Source: Streptomyces sp. NRRL S-337
GTDB taxonomy: Bacteria; Actinomycetota; Actinomycetes; Streptomycetales; Streptomycetaceae
Length of the DNA stretch: 45,547 bases
Assembly: GCF_000720175.1 (NCBI RefSeq)
Contig: NZ_JOIX01000058.1
Location: forward strand, 1 to 45,547
Direction: 5' to 3'
In this document: positions 1-7,682 of the stretch, in pieces
Numbering within the stretch: the first letter of the stretch is position 1
How the letters are laid out: each line of letters begins with the position of its first letter
Notes under the pieces: model-generated
Database searches by the model: none
Seen by the model: only the letters and a program-made list of their open reading frames with translations
What the model was told of the DNA's origin: nothing
Program-made: the position numbers and the translations under genes

Positions 1-41
1 CTCCCCGCCCCACCCCACCTCCACCCCCAACTCCGCCGCAC

Positions 42-833
42 TCAGATGAAGCCGAGCGCCCCCAGCCCGCCGAGTCCGCCCAGGAGCATGAACACCGGCA
101 TCAGGACCTTCAGTTCCACCCAGCTGCCGGCCTTGAACCGCATGGCCTTGGGCGGGCCGAGCGGGTACCAGCGCTTCCGGCCGATCGGGATCGGCCACAG
201 GATGGGGCAGCCGGAAACGGTCAGTGCATCGCCGATGTCATGGACCAGCGCGCCGAGCACGATCGGCAGGCCCAGCCAGAGGTACTGCTGGCCGGGTTCG
301 GTGAACAGCCAGTGCGCGCCGTTGCCGGGCTGGTCGAGGATGCCGGCCAGGATCCAGGCCGAGGCGGCGCCGAGCAGCCACACCAGCACATCGCTGGAGA
401 CCCGGGCGGCCCGCCACAGCAGCCCCTCGATCGCGAGCACCATGTGGACGAAGAGGATGCCGAGCACCGCCCAGCGCCCGCCCCGCATCGCCAGCAGCGC
501 CATGCCGCCGCCGACCAGCACGGCCCAGACCCAGGTGTGGGTCAGCGTGCGGTGCCCGCCGGAGCGGTTGGCGTCGCCGCGCATCTTGGTCGCCTTGTAG
601 ACGGCGTGCGAGATGTTGTCGACGACCTCGCACACCATCCGCGAGAGCGGCCCGAAGGCCCGCGAGATGGTCGCGGACTTGTGGTCGAGATCCGGGGCGA
701 GCGCCGCTCCCGCACAGATCAGGGCCCCGCAGACGAGCACCGGCCAGGGCATCGGATGTCCCGCGGCTGCGGCCGCCGCGCCCACCCCCAGCCAGGCCGC
801 CGCCCCGGACAGCGAGTGCGCCGGTCCCATCAT
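42..833 (-). CDS. membrane metal-dependent hydrolase, YdjM family
   Basis: 263 aa. The N-terminal part carries a conserved D-x-DH motif (ALAPDLDHKSATIS) followed by GGHRTLTHTW, the acidic/histidine metal ligands of the YdjM-type (PF04307) inner-membrane hydrolases. At least five hydrophobic stretches run through the protein, so it is an integral membrane protein. The C-terminal part ends with a short Gly/Leu-rich membrane segment. Two ATG codons stand in tandem at 833 and 830 behind a GGGTGGGGAA ribosome site, so either could be used. The substrate is unknown for the family. It is divergent from the helicase at 1414, from which it is separated by a long repeat-rich spacer. The family assignment is secure but the biological role is not. 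Confidence 0.88.
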   Translation of the reverse strand: MMGPAHSLSGAAAWLGVGAAAAAAGHPMPWPVLVCGALICAGAALAPDLDHKSATISRAFGPLSRMVCEVVDNISHAVYKATKMRGDANRSGGHRTLTHTWVWAVLVGGGMALLAMRGGRWAVLGILFVHMVLAIEGLLWRAARVSSDVLVWLLGAASAWILAGILDQPGNGAHWLFTEPGQQYLWLGLPIVLGALVHDIGDALTVSGCPILWPIPIGRKRWYPLGPPKAMRFKAGSWVELKVLMPVFMLLGGLGGLGALGFI

Positions 834-900
834 GGTTGTTCCCCACCCTTGTTGTCGCCTTGTTGTCGTTGTCCGTGCTCGGCTTTTCCGGTGCTCGGCC

Positions 901-1130
901 CATGCCTCACGCCCGGCTCATCCGTCGTACCGGGCTCGTGCGTCGTGCCCGGCGCGTGCTGCGTGCCCGTCACACCTCCCGCGCCCGGCCCGTACGTCGC
1001 ACCGGCACACCTCCCGCGCCCGGCGCATACGTCGCACCCGGCAGGTCCGTCATGCCCGCTGCATCCGTCGCGCCCGGCTACTGCGTCGCGCCCGTCGGTG
1101 TGTCGTGCCCGGTCGGTGTGTCGCGTCCGG
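901..1130. repeat. degenerate minisatellite in a gene-free spacer
   Basis: The 834-1413 interval contains no convincing gene. Most of 901-1130 is an imperfect tandem array of roughly 18-base units, each containing a variant of cgtcgcgcccgg. Inside it a better conserved 35-base unit is repeated head to tail, starting at 971 and 1006 (shared core cacacctcccgcgcccgg). Open frames crossing the array give only Arg/Pro/Ala-rich low-complexity peptides, which argues against coding. It lies between two divergent genes and may have grown by slippage. Confidence 0.6.
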
Positions 1131-1185
1131 CACGCTCACCGTCCGCGCTGCTGACGCCGGGTCGGCGACTCAGCGTAGCGGGAGA

Positions 1186-1368
1186 TGATCTCCGTACGGA
1201 GGCGGGGCCCCGCCGGCGACCTGCTCGGGAGAACGACCGCAGATGGCCACAGCGGACGACCACAGAGAAAGGCCCCCTGAGGACGGCGGCAGAGGATGGT
1301 GACCCCTCACGGAAGGTGAGCGGACGGTGCCGGACCGTCCATGGGGGCTTTAGTTGATCTCCGTATGG
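1186..1368. promoter_or_regulatory. direct repeats and hairpin ahead of the helicase gene
   Basis: A 14-base element, TGATCTCCGTACGG, occurs at 1186-1199 and again with one change (TGATCTCCGTATGG) at 1355-1368, the second copy 46 bases before the helicase start. Between them GGACGGT (1322-1328) and ACCGTCC (1334-1340) form a 7-bp inverted repeat with a 5-base loop. The spacing suggests a regulatory or 5' leader element for the downstream gene. No regulator is known to me for this sequence. Confidence 0.3.
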
Positions 1369-1413
1369 GTTACCGGTTCTCTGATCCGGGGTGAAGACAG
1401 GCAGTATGGGGGC

Positions 1414-3927
1414 GTGACCCTCATCGATCATCTGCCGAACGACGCCGACCCCGATGCCCTCTTCGAAGCCTTTTCGGGCTGGGCCGAGCAGCAGGGGATC
1501 TCGCTCTACCCCGCCCAGGAGGAGGCGCTGATCGAGGTGGTCTCGGGGGCGAACGTGATCCTGTCCACCCCCACCGGCTCCGGGAAGAGCCTGGTGGCGG
1601 CCGGCGCGCACTTCACCGCCCTCGCCCATGATCAGGTCACCTTCTACACCGCCCCGATCAAGGCGCTGGTGTCGGAGAAGTTCTTCGATCTGTGCAAGCT
1701 CTTCGGTACCGAGAACGTCGGCATGCTCACCGGCGATGCGTCGGTGAACGCCGACGCCCCGGTCATCTGCTGCACCGCCGAGGTCCTCGCCTCGATAGCG
1801 CTGCGGGACGGCAAGGACGCCGACATCGGCCAGGTCGTGATGGACGAGTTCCATTTCTATGCCGAGCCGGACCGCGGCTGGGCCTGGCAGATTCCGCTGC
1901 TCGAACTGCCGCAGGCGCAGTTCGTGCTGATGTCGGCGACGCTCGGCGACATGTCGCGGTTCGAGGAGGACCTCAGCCGGCGCACCGGGCGGCCGACGTC
2001 GGTGGTGCGCTCGGCGACCCGGCCGGTGCCGCTGTCGTACGAGTACCGCACCACCGCCCTGACGGAGACGCTCACCGAGCTGCTGGAGACCCGCCAGTCC
2101 CCCGTCTACATCGTGCACTTCACCCAGGCCGCCGCCGTGGAGCGGGCGCAGGCCCTGATGAGCATCAATATGTGCACCCGCGCGGAGAAGGACCAGATCG
2201 CCGAGCTGATCGGCAACTTCCGGTTCACCACGAAGTTCGGCAGGAACCTGTCGCGGTACGTGCGCCACGGCATCGGCGTGCACCACGCCGGAATGCTGCC
2301 GAAGTACCGCCGGCTGGTGGAGAAGCTCGCCCAGGCGGGGCTGCTGAAGGTCATCTGCGGAACGGACACCCTCGGCGTCGGCGTCAACGTCCCCATCCGG
2401 ACAGTGCTGTTCACGGCACTGACCAAGTACGACGGGTCGCGGGTGCGGACGCTGCGGGCGCGGGAGTTCCACCAGATCGCGGGCCGGGCCGGGCGGGCCG
2501 GCTTCGACACCGCCGGCTTCGTCGTGGCGCAGGCGCCCGAGCACGTCGTGGAGAACGAGAAGGCGCTGGCGAAGGCGGGCGACGATCCGAAGAAGCGGCG
2601 CAAGGTGGTCCGCAAGAAGGCGCCGGAGGGTTTCGTCAACTGGGGCGAGAACACCTTCGAGAAGCTGATCGCGTCCGATCCTGAGCCGCTGACCTCGCGT
2701 TTCCGGGTGACCCACGCGATGCTGCTGTCGGTGATCGCCCGCCCGGGCAATGCCTTCGAGGGGATGCGCAAGCTGCTCGAGGACAACCACGAGCCGCGCA
2801 AGAACCAGCTGCGGCACATCCGGCGGGCCATCGCGATCTACCGGTCGCTGCTGGACGGCGGGATCGTCGAGCGGCTGGACGAGCCGGACGCGGAGGGCCG
2901 GATCGTCCGGCTGACCGTGGATCTGCAGCAGGACTTCGCGCTCAACCAGCCGCTGTCGACCTTCGCGCTGGCCGCCTTCGACCTGCTCGACCCGGAGTCG
3001 CCGTCCTACGCGCTGGACATGGTGTCGGTCGTGGAGTCCACGCTGGACGATCCCCGGCAGATCCTGGCCGCGCAGCAGAACAAGGCGCGCGGCGAGGCGG
3101 TGGCCCAGATGAAGGCCGACGGCGTCGAGTACGAAGAGCGCATGGAACGGCTCATGGACGTCGAGTACCCCAAGCCGCTGGAGGAGCTGCTCTTCCACGC
3201 CTACGGGCTGTACCGCAAGAGCCACCCCTGGGTGGGCGACCACCCGCTGTCGCCGAAGTCGGTCATCCGCGACATGTACGAACGCGCCATGACCTTCACG
3301 GAGTTCACCTCCTTCTACGAGCTGGCGCGCACCGAGGGCATCGTGCTGCGGTACCTCGCGAGTGCCTTCAAGGCGCTGGACCACACTGTGCCGGACGATC
3401 TGAAGTCGGAGGACTTCCAGGACATCATCGCCTGGCTGGGCGAGATGGTGCGGCAGGTGGACTCCAGCCTGCTGGACGAGTGGGAGCAGCTGGCCAACCC
3501 GGAGGAGGAGACGGCGGACCAGGCCCAGGAGCGGGCGGATCAGGTCCGGCCGGTCACGGCCAACGCGCGGGCCTTCCGGGTGCTGGTGCGCAACGCGATG
3601 TTCCGGCGGGTGGAGCTGGCGGCGCTGGACAAGGTCGAGGAACTCGGCGAGATGGACGCCGAGTCGGGCTGGGACGCGGACGCCTGGGGCGAGGCGATGG
3701 ACGCCTACTGGGAGGAGTACGAGGACCTGGGCACCGGCCCGGACGCGCGCGGCCCGAAACTCCTGCAGATCGAGGAGGACGCCGAGCACGGGCTGTGGAA
3801 GGTGCGGCAGACTTTCGCCGACCCGAACGGTGATCACGACTGGGGCATCTCCGCCGAGGTGGATCTGGCCGCCTCGGACGAGGAGGGGCGCGCGGTCGTG
3901 CGGGTCACGGACGTGGGGCAGTTGTGA
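1414..3927 (+). CDS. Ski2-like DEAD/DEAH-box helicase with DUF3516
   Basis: 837 aa from GTG 1414. An in-frame ATG exists at 1354, but the conserved N-terminus (TLIDHLPNDADPDALFEAF) begins at 1414 with a G-run just upstream. Helicase motifs are in order: Walker A TPTGSGKS near residue 55, motif II DEFH near 143 (in place of DEAH), motif III SATLGD near 175, and motif VI QIAGRAGRAGF near 355. The second half is the actinobacterial DUF3516 region found on Ski2/Mtr4-like helicases. It should be an ATP-driven RNA or DNA helicase in the cytoplasm; which nucleic acid it unwinds cannot be read here. The following thioesterase gene starts 52 bases after its stop and may be cotranscribed. Confidence 0.95.
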   Translation: MTLIDHLPNDADPDALFEAFSGWAEQQGISLYPAQEEALIEVVSGANVILSTPTGSGKSLVAAGAHFTALAHDQVTFYTAPIKALVSEKFFDLCKLFGTENVGMLTGDASVNADAPVICCTAEVLASIALRDGKDADIGQVVMDEFHFYAEPDRGWAWQIPLLELPQAQFVLMSATLGDMSRFEEDLSRRTGRPTSVVRSATRPVPLSYEYRTTALTETLTELLETRQSPVYIVHFTQAAAVERAQALMSINMCTRAEKDQIAELIGNFRFTTKFGRNLSRYVRHGIGVHHAGMLPKYRRLVEKLAQAGLLKVICGTDTLGVGVNVPIRTVLFTALTKYDGSRVRTLRAREFHQIAGRAGRAGFDTAGFVVAQAPEHVVENEKALAKAGDDPKKRRKVVRKKAPEGFVNWGENTFEKLIASDPEPLTSRFRVTHAMLLSVIARPGNAFEGMRKLLEDNHEPRKNQLRHIRRAIAIYRSLLDGGIVERLDEPDAEGRIVRLTVDLQQDFALNQPLSTFALAAFDLLDPESPSYALDMVSVVESTLDDPRQILAAQQNKARGEAVAQMKADGVEYEERMERLMDVEYPKPLEELLFHAYGLYRKSHPWVGDHPLSPKSVIRDMYERAMTFTEFTSFYELARTEGIVLRYLASAFKALDHTVPDDLKSEDFQDIIAWLGEMVRQVDSSLLDEWEQLANPEEETADQAQERADQVRPVTANARAFRVLVRNAMFRRVELAALDKVEELGEMDAESGWDADAWGEAMDAYWEEYEDLGTGPDARGPKLLQIEEDAEHGLWKVRQTFADPNGDHDWGISAEVDLAASDEEGRAVVRVTDVGQL

Positions 3928-3979
3928 GGCGACGGCTTCGCCCGAGGCCGTCGGGGCATGCGAGGGAGGGCCGTCGGTC

Positions 3980-4849
3980 ATGACCAATCCTGCGGAGAGG
4001 CTCGTCGACCTGCTGGATCTCGAACGGATCGAGGTGAACATCTTCCGCGGCCGCAGTCCGCAGGAGAGCCTCCAGCGGGTCTTCGGCGGACAGGTCGCGG
4101 GCCAGGCGCTGGTCGCCGCCGGGCGGACCACCGACGGTGACCGCCCGGTGCACTCGCTCCATGCGTACTTCCTGCGCCCGGGCCGTCCCGGGGTGCCGAT
4201 CGTGTACCAGGTGGAGCGGGTGCGTGACGGGCGTTCCTTCACCACACGCCGGGTGGTCGCGGTCCAAGAGGGACGCACGATCTTCAATCTGACCGCCTCC
4301 TTCCACAAGCCGGAGCCCGGCTTCGAACATCAGTTGCCCATGCGCCGCGCGGTGCCCGACCCGGAGGACCTCCCGACGGTCGTGGAGGAGGTCCGCGAGC
4401 ATCTGGGCGGGCTGCCCGAGGCGTTGGAGCGGATGGCCCGCAGGCAGCCCTTCGACATCCGGTATGTCGACCGGCTGCGCTGGACGCCGGACGAGATCGA
4501 GGGCGCGGAGCCGCGCAGTGCGGTGTGGATGCGGGCGGTCGGGCCGCTGGGCGACGATCCGCTCGTGCACACCTGCGCGCTGACCTACGCCAGCGACATG
4601 ACGCTGCTGGACGCGGTCCGTATCCCGATCGAGCCGCTCTGGGGTCCGCGCGGCTTCGACATGGCCTCGCTCGACCATGCGATGTGGTTCCACCGCCCGT
4701 TCCGCGCGGACGAGTGGTTCCTCTACGACCAGGAGTCCCCGATCGCCACCGGCGGCCGGGGCCTGGCCCGCGGGCGGATCTACGACCGTGAGGGCAGGCT
4801 GCTGGTCTCGGTCGTCCAGGAGGGGCTGTTCCGCAAACTGGGTGGCTGA
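3980..4849 (+). CDS. tesB: acyl-CoA thioesterase II
   Basis: 289 aa, the usual TesB length, built as a double hot-dog fold. The N-terminal half shows the family sequence QRVFGGQVAGQALVAAG and VHSLHAYFLRPG. The C-terminal half shows SLDHAMWFHRPFRADEWFLYDQES, the typical second hot-dog with its catalytic Asp/His environment (DHAMWFH). It hydrolyses medium- and long-chain acyl-CoA to free acid and CoA in the cytoplasm. ATG 3980 was chosen over upstream in-frame codons because the conserved N-terminus starts there, after a purine-rich AGGGAGGG. The last 70 bases overlap the 3' end of the convergent DUF6397 gene, so the two transcripts are antisense at their ends. Confidence 0.95.
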   Translation: MTNPAERLVDLLDLERIEVNIFRGRSPQESLQRVFGGQVAGQALVAAGRTTDGDRPVHSLHAYFLRPGRPGVPIVYQVERVRDGRSFTTRRVVAVQEGRTIFNLTASFHKPEPGFEHQLPMRRAVPDPEDLPTVVEEVREHLGGLPEALERMARRQPFDIRYVDRLRWTPDEIEGAEPRSAVWMRAVGPLGDDPLVHTCALTYASDMTLLDAVRIPIEPLWGPRGFDMASLDHAMWFHRPFRADEWFLYDQESPIATGGRGLARGRIYDREGRLLVSVVQEGLFRKLGG

Positions 4850-5676
4850 CCCGGCCGGACGGCCAGCTCCACGGGGAACATACGGCGGACCCGTCCGGGA
4901 TCCTCTCTGCGGGCCTCTTCGAGGGCCCGGGCGAGATGGACGCGGTACCACAGGACCTCGTCGAACTCGTCGGCCGTCAGCACCCGTTCGCAGGATTCCC
5001 GGGCCGCCGGAGTGGCGGTGATCATCGTCGCGAGGGTGGGCCGGAGCCGGCGCAGCACGGACCGCTCCAGGGGGTTGCCGACCACCGAGGCCAGCTCCTC
5101 CGGGGGCAGTACGGCGGCGATCACCGCGGCCGACTCCCAGGGGTCGTCGGTCTGCCCCATGAGCTGCGCGACCCGGCGGCTGCGCCACTGGCGGGCCCGC
5201 CAGTCCTGTCCGCCGTCGAGCATCACCCGCATCGCCGCCGGGGTGTTGCCCCGGAGCAGGTCCGGTTCACGGTCGGCGAAGTCGGCGACCTCCGCCGCGA
5301 GATAGAGCCAGACCACCGCGCCGTAGCGGTTCACGTAGAACCGGACGGGCGCGAAGCAGCCGGCGCGGGTCAGGCGGAGCACCCGGCCCGGTCCGACGCC
5401 CATCTGCCGGGCGGCCTCGGTCGTGCCGACCGTGCGGATGCGCTCGCGGAGCGCCTCCGGGAAGCCGGGCTCGGCCTGGAGCCGGGCGATCTCCTCGGCC
5501 GGGACCCGGCGCCCGCCGAGGACTCCGGCGCCCGGTGGGCGGTCGGCGCTGCCGGGCGGCACCGTACGGACTTCTCCGAGCTGGACGGCGAGCTCGAACT
5601 CGCCGCTGCGCAGCTCCAGTTCATGGGCCGCTCGGCCCTTCGGGAGCGTCTGCTGCCCGTCACACATCACTGTCAT
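4780..5676 (-). CDS. DUF6397 family protein
   Basis: 298 aa from ATG 5676, which has GGGGGAA just upstream; an in-frame TTG lies at 5691. The sequence matches, from memory, the Streptomyces-only DUF6397 family: an AAHELELRSGEFELAVQLG opening, a TTEAARQMGVG stretch that resembles a helix-turn-helix, and RFYVNRYGAVVWLYLAAEV in the middle. There is no signal peptide or membrane segment, so it is likely cytoplasmic and possibly DNA-binding. Its function is unknown. The 3' end overlaps tesB by 70 bases on the other strand. A good promoter lies upstream at 5726-5756. Confidence 0.85.
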   Translation of the reverse strand: MTVMCDGQQTLPKGRAAHELELRSGEFELAVQLGEVRTVPPGSADRPPGAGVLGGRRVPAEEIARLQAEPGFPEALRERIRTVGTTEAARQMGVGPGRVLRLTRAGCFAPVRFYVNRYGAVVWLYLAAEVADFADREPDLLRGNTPAAMRVMLDGGQDWRARQWRSRRVAQLMGQTDDPWESAAVIAAVLPPEELASVVGNPLERSVLRRLRPTLATMITATPAARESCERVLTADEFDEVLWYRVHLARALEEARREDPGRVRRMFPVELAVRPGQPPSLRNSPSWTTETSSLPSRS

Positions 5677-5725
5677 GTCGTTCCCCCGCAACTTGGTCGG
5701 TCAGCGTCGATCACTGACAGTTACG

Positions 5726-5756
5726 ACCATAGCTGCAGGTGGTGACAGTGCGTCAA
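5726..5756 (-). promoter_or_regulatory. candidate promoter of the DUF6397 gene
   Basis: On the minus strand TTGACG (5756-5751) and TATGGT (5731-5726) are separated by 19 bases, a slightly long vegetative-type promoter. Around it lie two related sequences, CACTGACAGT (5713-5722) and GACAGTG (5744-5750), which together could be an operator. ACTGACAGT is itself an odd-length palindrome and would sit close to the transcription start. Confidence 0.4.
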
Positions 5757-5764
5757 CCCTCGCC

Positions 5765-6172
5765 TCAGACCTGTGGATAACTCTCCGGCCGGCGCACCGC
5801 GACGCCCAGGTGCTCGCCGACGCGATGGACCAACAGCGTCATCTCGTAGGCGATCTGCCCGAGGTCGGCGTCCGCGCCGGCCAGCACGCACAGGCAGCTG
5901 CCGTCCCCCGCCGCCGTCACGAACAGCACCCCGTCGTCGAACTCGATCATGGTCTGCCGGACCTGCCCGCCGCGGAAGTGCAGCGCCGATCCCTTGGCGA
6001 GGCTGTGCAGTCCCGAGGCGACCGCCGCGAGATGCTCGGCGTCCTCCCGCCCCAGGCCCTCGCTCGCGCCGGTCACCAGCCCGTCGCTGGAGAGCACCAA
6101 CGCGTGCCGTACCTTCTCCACCCGCTTGGTCAGGTCGTCCAGCAGCCAGTCGAGTCCGCTGCTCAATGCCAT
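5765..6172 (-). CDS. roadblock/LC7 domain protein (conservon CvnB-like)
   Basis: 135 aa from ATG 6172, with an excellent GGAGGAAG ribosome site; codons further upstream are not supported. The whole protein is one roadblock/LC7 domain: LDWLLDDLTKRVEKVRHALV, then SSDGLVTGASEGL, a central helix, and SCLCVLAGADADLGQIAYEM near the end. In Streptomyces conservons such proteins partner a small Ras-like GTPase and a membrane sensor kinase. Here the only nearby partner is the GTPase at 6820-7434, separated by an oppositely oriented gene, and neither a kinase nor a DUF742 gene is present. Its role is probably regulation of a GTPase, but the target is unknown. Confidence 0.9.
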   Translation of the reverse strand: MALSSGLDWLLDDLTKRVEKVRHALVLSSDGLVTGASEGLGREDAEHLAAVASGLHSLAKGSALHFRGGQVRQTMIEFDDGVLFVTAAGDGSCLCVLAGADADLGQIAYEMTLLVHRVGEHLGVAVRRPESYPQV

Positions 6173-6339
6173 GTGACGCTTCCTCCCCGTGTCCCCGGCC
6201 GCGGTCCTGGCCGGACGGCAGCCCATGGTCCCTCCGCGGACTGCCGTGCCAGCCTGTCCCACCTCCGCCGTCTCGGCAAGCGGCCCGCGGCCCGGCGTGC
6301 CAGGCGGCGCCCGCGCCGACGCGCGGAGAGGATGTCGGC

Positions 6340-6768
6340 ATGGCACACAAGATGACGAACGACGAGTGGCGCAGGTTCCTCTCCGAGGGCACCCGGACCG
6401 GAAAGCTGGCGACCGTGCGGGCGGACGGCAGCCCGCACCTCGCCCCGATCTGGTTCCTCCTGGACGGCGACGAGTTGGTGTTCAACACCGGTGCGGACAC
6501 GGTCAAGGGACGCAATCTGGCCCGCGACGGCAGGCTCGCCCTGTGCGTCGACGACGACCGGCCCCCGTTCTCCTTCGTGACCGTGCAGGGCTCGGCGGAG
6601 ATCAGCGACGACCTGGCCGACGTACGGCACTGGGCGACCCGGATCGCGGCCCGTTACATGGGTGAGGACCGTGCGGAGGAATACGGCGCGCGCAACGGCG
6701 TGCCCGGCGAGGTGGTGGTGCGGGTCACGATCGACAAGGTCGTCGGACTCGCGGCGATCGCGGACTGA
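6340..6768 (+). CDS. PPOX-class F420-dependent oxidoreductase
   Basis: 142 aa, a single split-barrel flavin/F420-binding domain of the pyridoxamine 5'-phosphate oxidase-like superfamily. Diagnostic stretches are GKLATVRADGSPHLAPIWF near the start, FNTGADTVKGRNLARDGRLA in the middle and VVVRVTIDKVVGLA near the end. Such proteins reduce small molecules with F420H2 in actinobacteria; the substrate cannot be predicted. ATG 6340 follows GGAGAGGA. It sits on the plus strand between a roadblock gene and a GTPase gene that both point the other way. Confidence 0.92.
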   Translation: MAHKMTNDEWRRFLSEGTRTGKLATVRADGSPHLAPIWFLLDGDELVFNTGADTVKGRNLARDGRLALCVDDDRPPFSFVTVQGSAEISDDLADVRHWATRIAARYMGEDRAEEYGARNGVPGEVVVRVTIDKVVGLAAIAD

Positions 6769-6791
6769 CCCGGTGCGCGGCGTGGGCCCTC

Positions 6792-6807
6792 CGGGGTTCG
6801 CGCCCCG
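6792..6807. terminator. small hairpin between convergent genes
   Basis: CGGGG, a 6-base loop TTCGCG, then CCCCG, lying between the stop of the PPOX gene (6768) and the stop of the convergent GTPase gene (6820). It could terminate both transcripts. There is no T-run, as usual in Streptomyces. Confidence 0.35.
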
Positions 6808-6819
6808 CCCGCCCGCAGG

Positions 6820-7434
6820 TCAACCCACCGGGGCCGGCGTCCGGGGGGAGTGCTGCCGGCCGGCGTGCTCGACGAGCCGGACCAGCACCTCCTTGCCGGA
6901 GTCGCGGTCCCGCGCGTCACAGAGGACGACCGGGGTGCCGCGGTCCAGATCCAGCGCGCGGGCCACCTCGTCCGCCCCGTAGGACCGCGTGTCGGCGAAG
7001 CAGTTGACGGCGACCAGGAACGGGATCGCGCGGCGCTCGAAGTAGTCGACCGCCGGGAAGCAGTCCTGCAGCCGGCGGGTGTCGGCGAGGACCACGGCGC
7101 CCAGCGCGCCCTCGGAGAGGTCGTCCCACAGGAACCAGAAGCGGTCCTGTCCCGGGGTGCCGAAGAGGTAGAGGGAGAGACCCTCCCGGATGGTGATGCG
7201 GCCGAAGTCCATCGCCACGGTGGTGGTGGCCTTGGTGTCCACTCCCCCGGTGTCGTCCACCCCCTCCCCGGCCTCGCTGAGTCCTTCCTCGGTGCGCAGC
7301 GGGCGGATCTCGCTGACCGAGCCCACCAGGGTGGTCTTGCCCACCCCGAAACCGCCCGCGACTAAGATCTTCAGGGCCAGTTGGGGGCCGGGGCCCGGGG
7401 CTGCGCCCTCCGGGGCCCCTGGTGCGGCGTTCAT
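6820..7434 (-). CDS. Ras-like GTP-binding protein (CvnD-like)
   Basis: 204 aa. After a Pro/Ala/Gly-rich leader, KILVAGGFGVGKTTLVGSVS carries the P-loop near residue 30. VDTKATTTVAMDFGRI is the switch I region, LYLFGTPGQDRFWFLWDDL is the G3 region, and VAVNCF corresponds to the NKxD position but without the canonical NKxD. These features fit the conservon CvnD and MglA-like GTPases. ATG 7434 is preceded by AAGGAGA. In complete conservons it would follow genes for a sensor kinase, a roadblock protein and a DUF742 protein; here only the roadblock protein (5765-6172) is nearby. It is likely a signalling switch at the membrane. Confidence 0.92.
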   Translation of the reverse strand: MNAAPGAPEGAAPGPGPQLALKILVAGGFGVGKTTLVGSVSEIRPLRTEEGLSEAGEGVDDTGGVDTKATTTVAMDFGRITIREGLSLYLFGTPGQDRFWFLWDDLSEGALGAVVLADTRRLQDCFPAVDYFERRAIPFLVAVNCFADTRSYGADEVARALDLDRGTPVVLCDARDRDSGKEVLVRLVEHAGRQHSPRTPAPVG

Positions 7435-7682
7435 CGGCCGTCTCCTTAAGGATGCGGGTCCTGCGCGTCACGGGGAATGCGGATGCACGGCTCGGCGAGG
7501 GGAGCCTTCGGCGGCAGAGCGCCGTCCGAAATCCATGGCGAGGACCGTACCGCCCACTGATCGGGATGTCCCCGAAATTGCCAAAGCCGCTCAGTCTTGC
7601 GATCAGGAAGCCCGGCGGCTCCCGTATTCGTGATAGACGGACCGGGCCGCCACTGCTGGGGCCGGTGCGGGATCATGTCCGC

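Noticed and set aside
836..1357. Plus-strand open frame across the minisatellite
   Set aside because: Pure repeat-derived Arg/Pro/Ala sequence with no ribosome site or domain.
1078..4308. Long minus-strand open frame opposite the DUF3516 helicase gene
   Set aside because: No ribosome site or recognisable domain; antisense noise.
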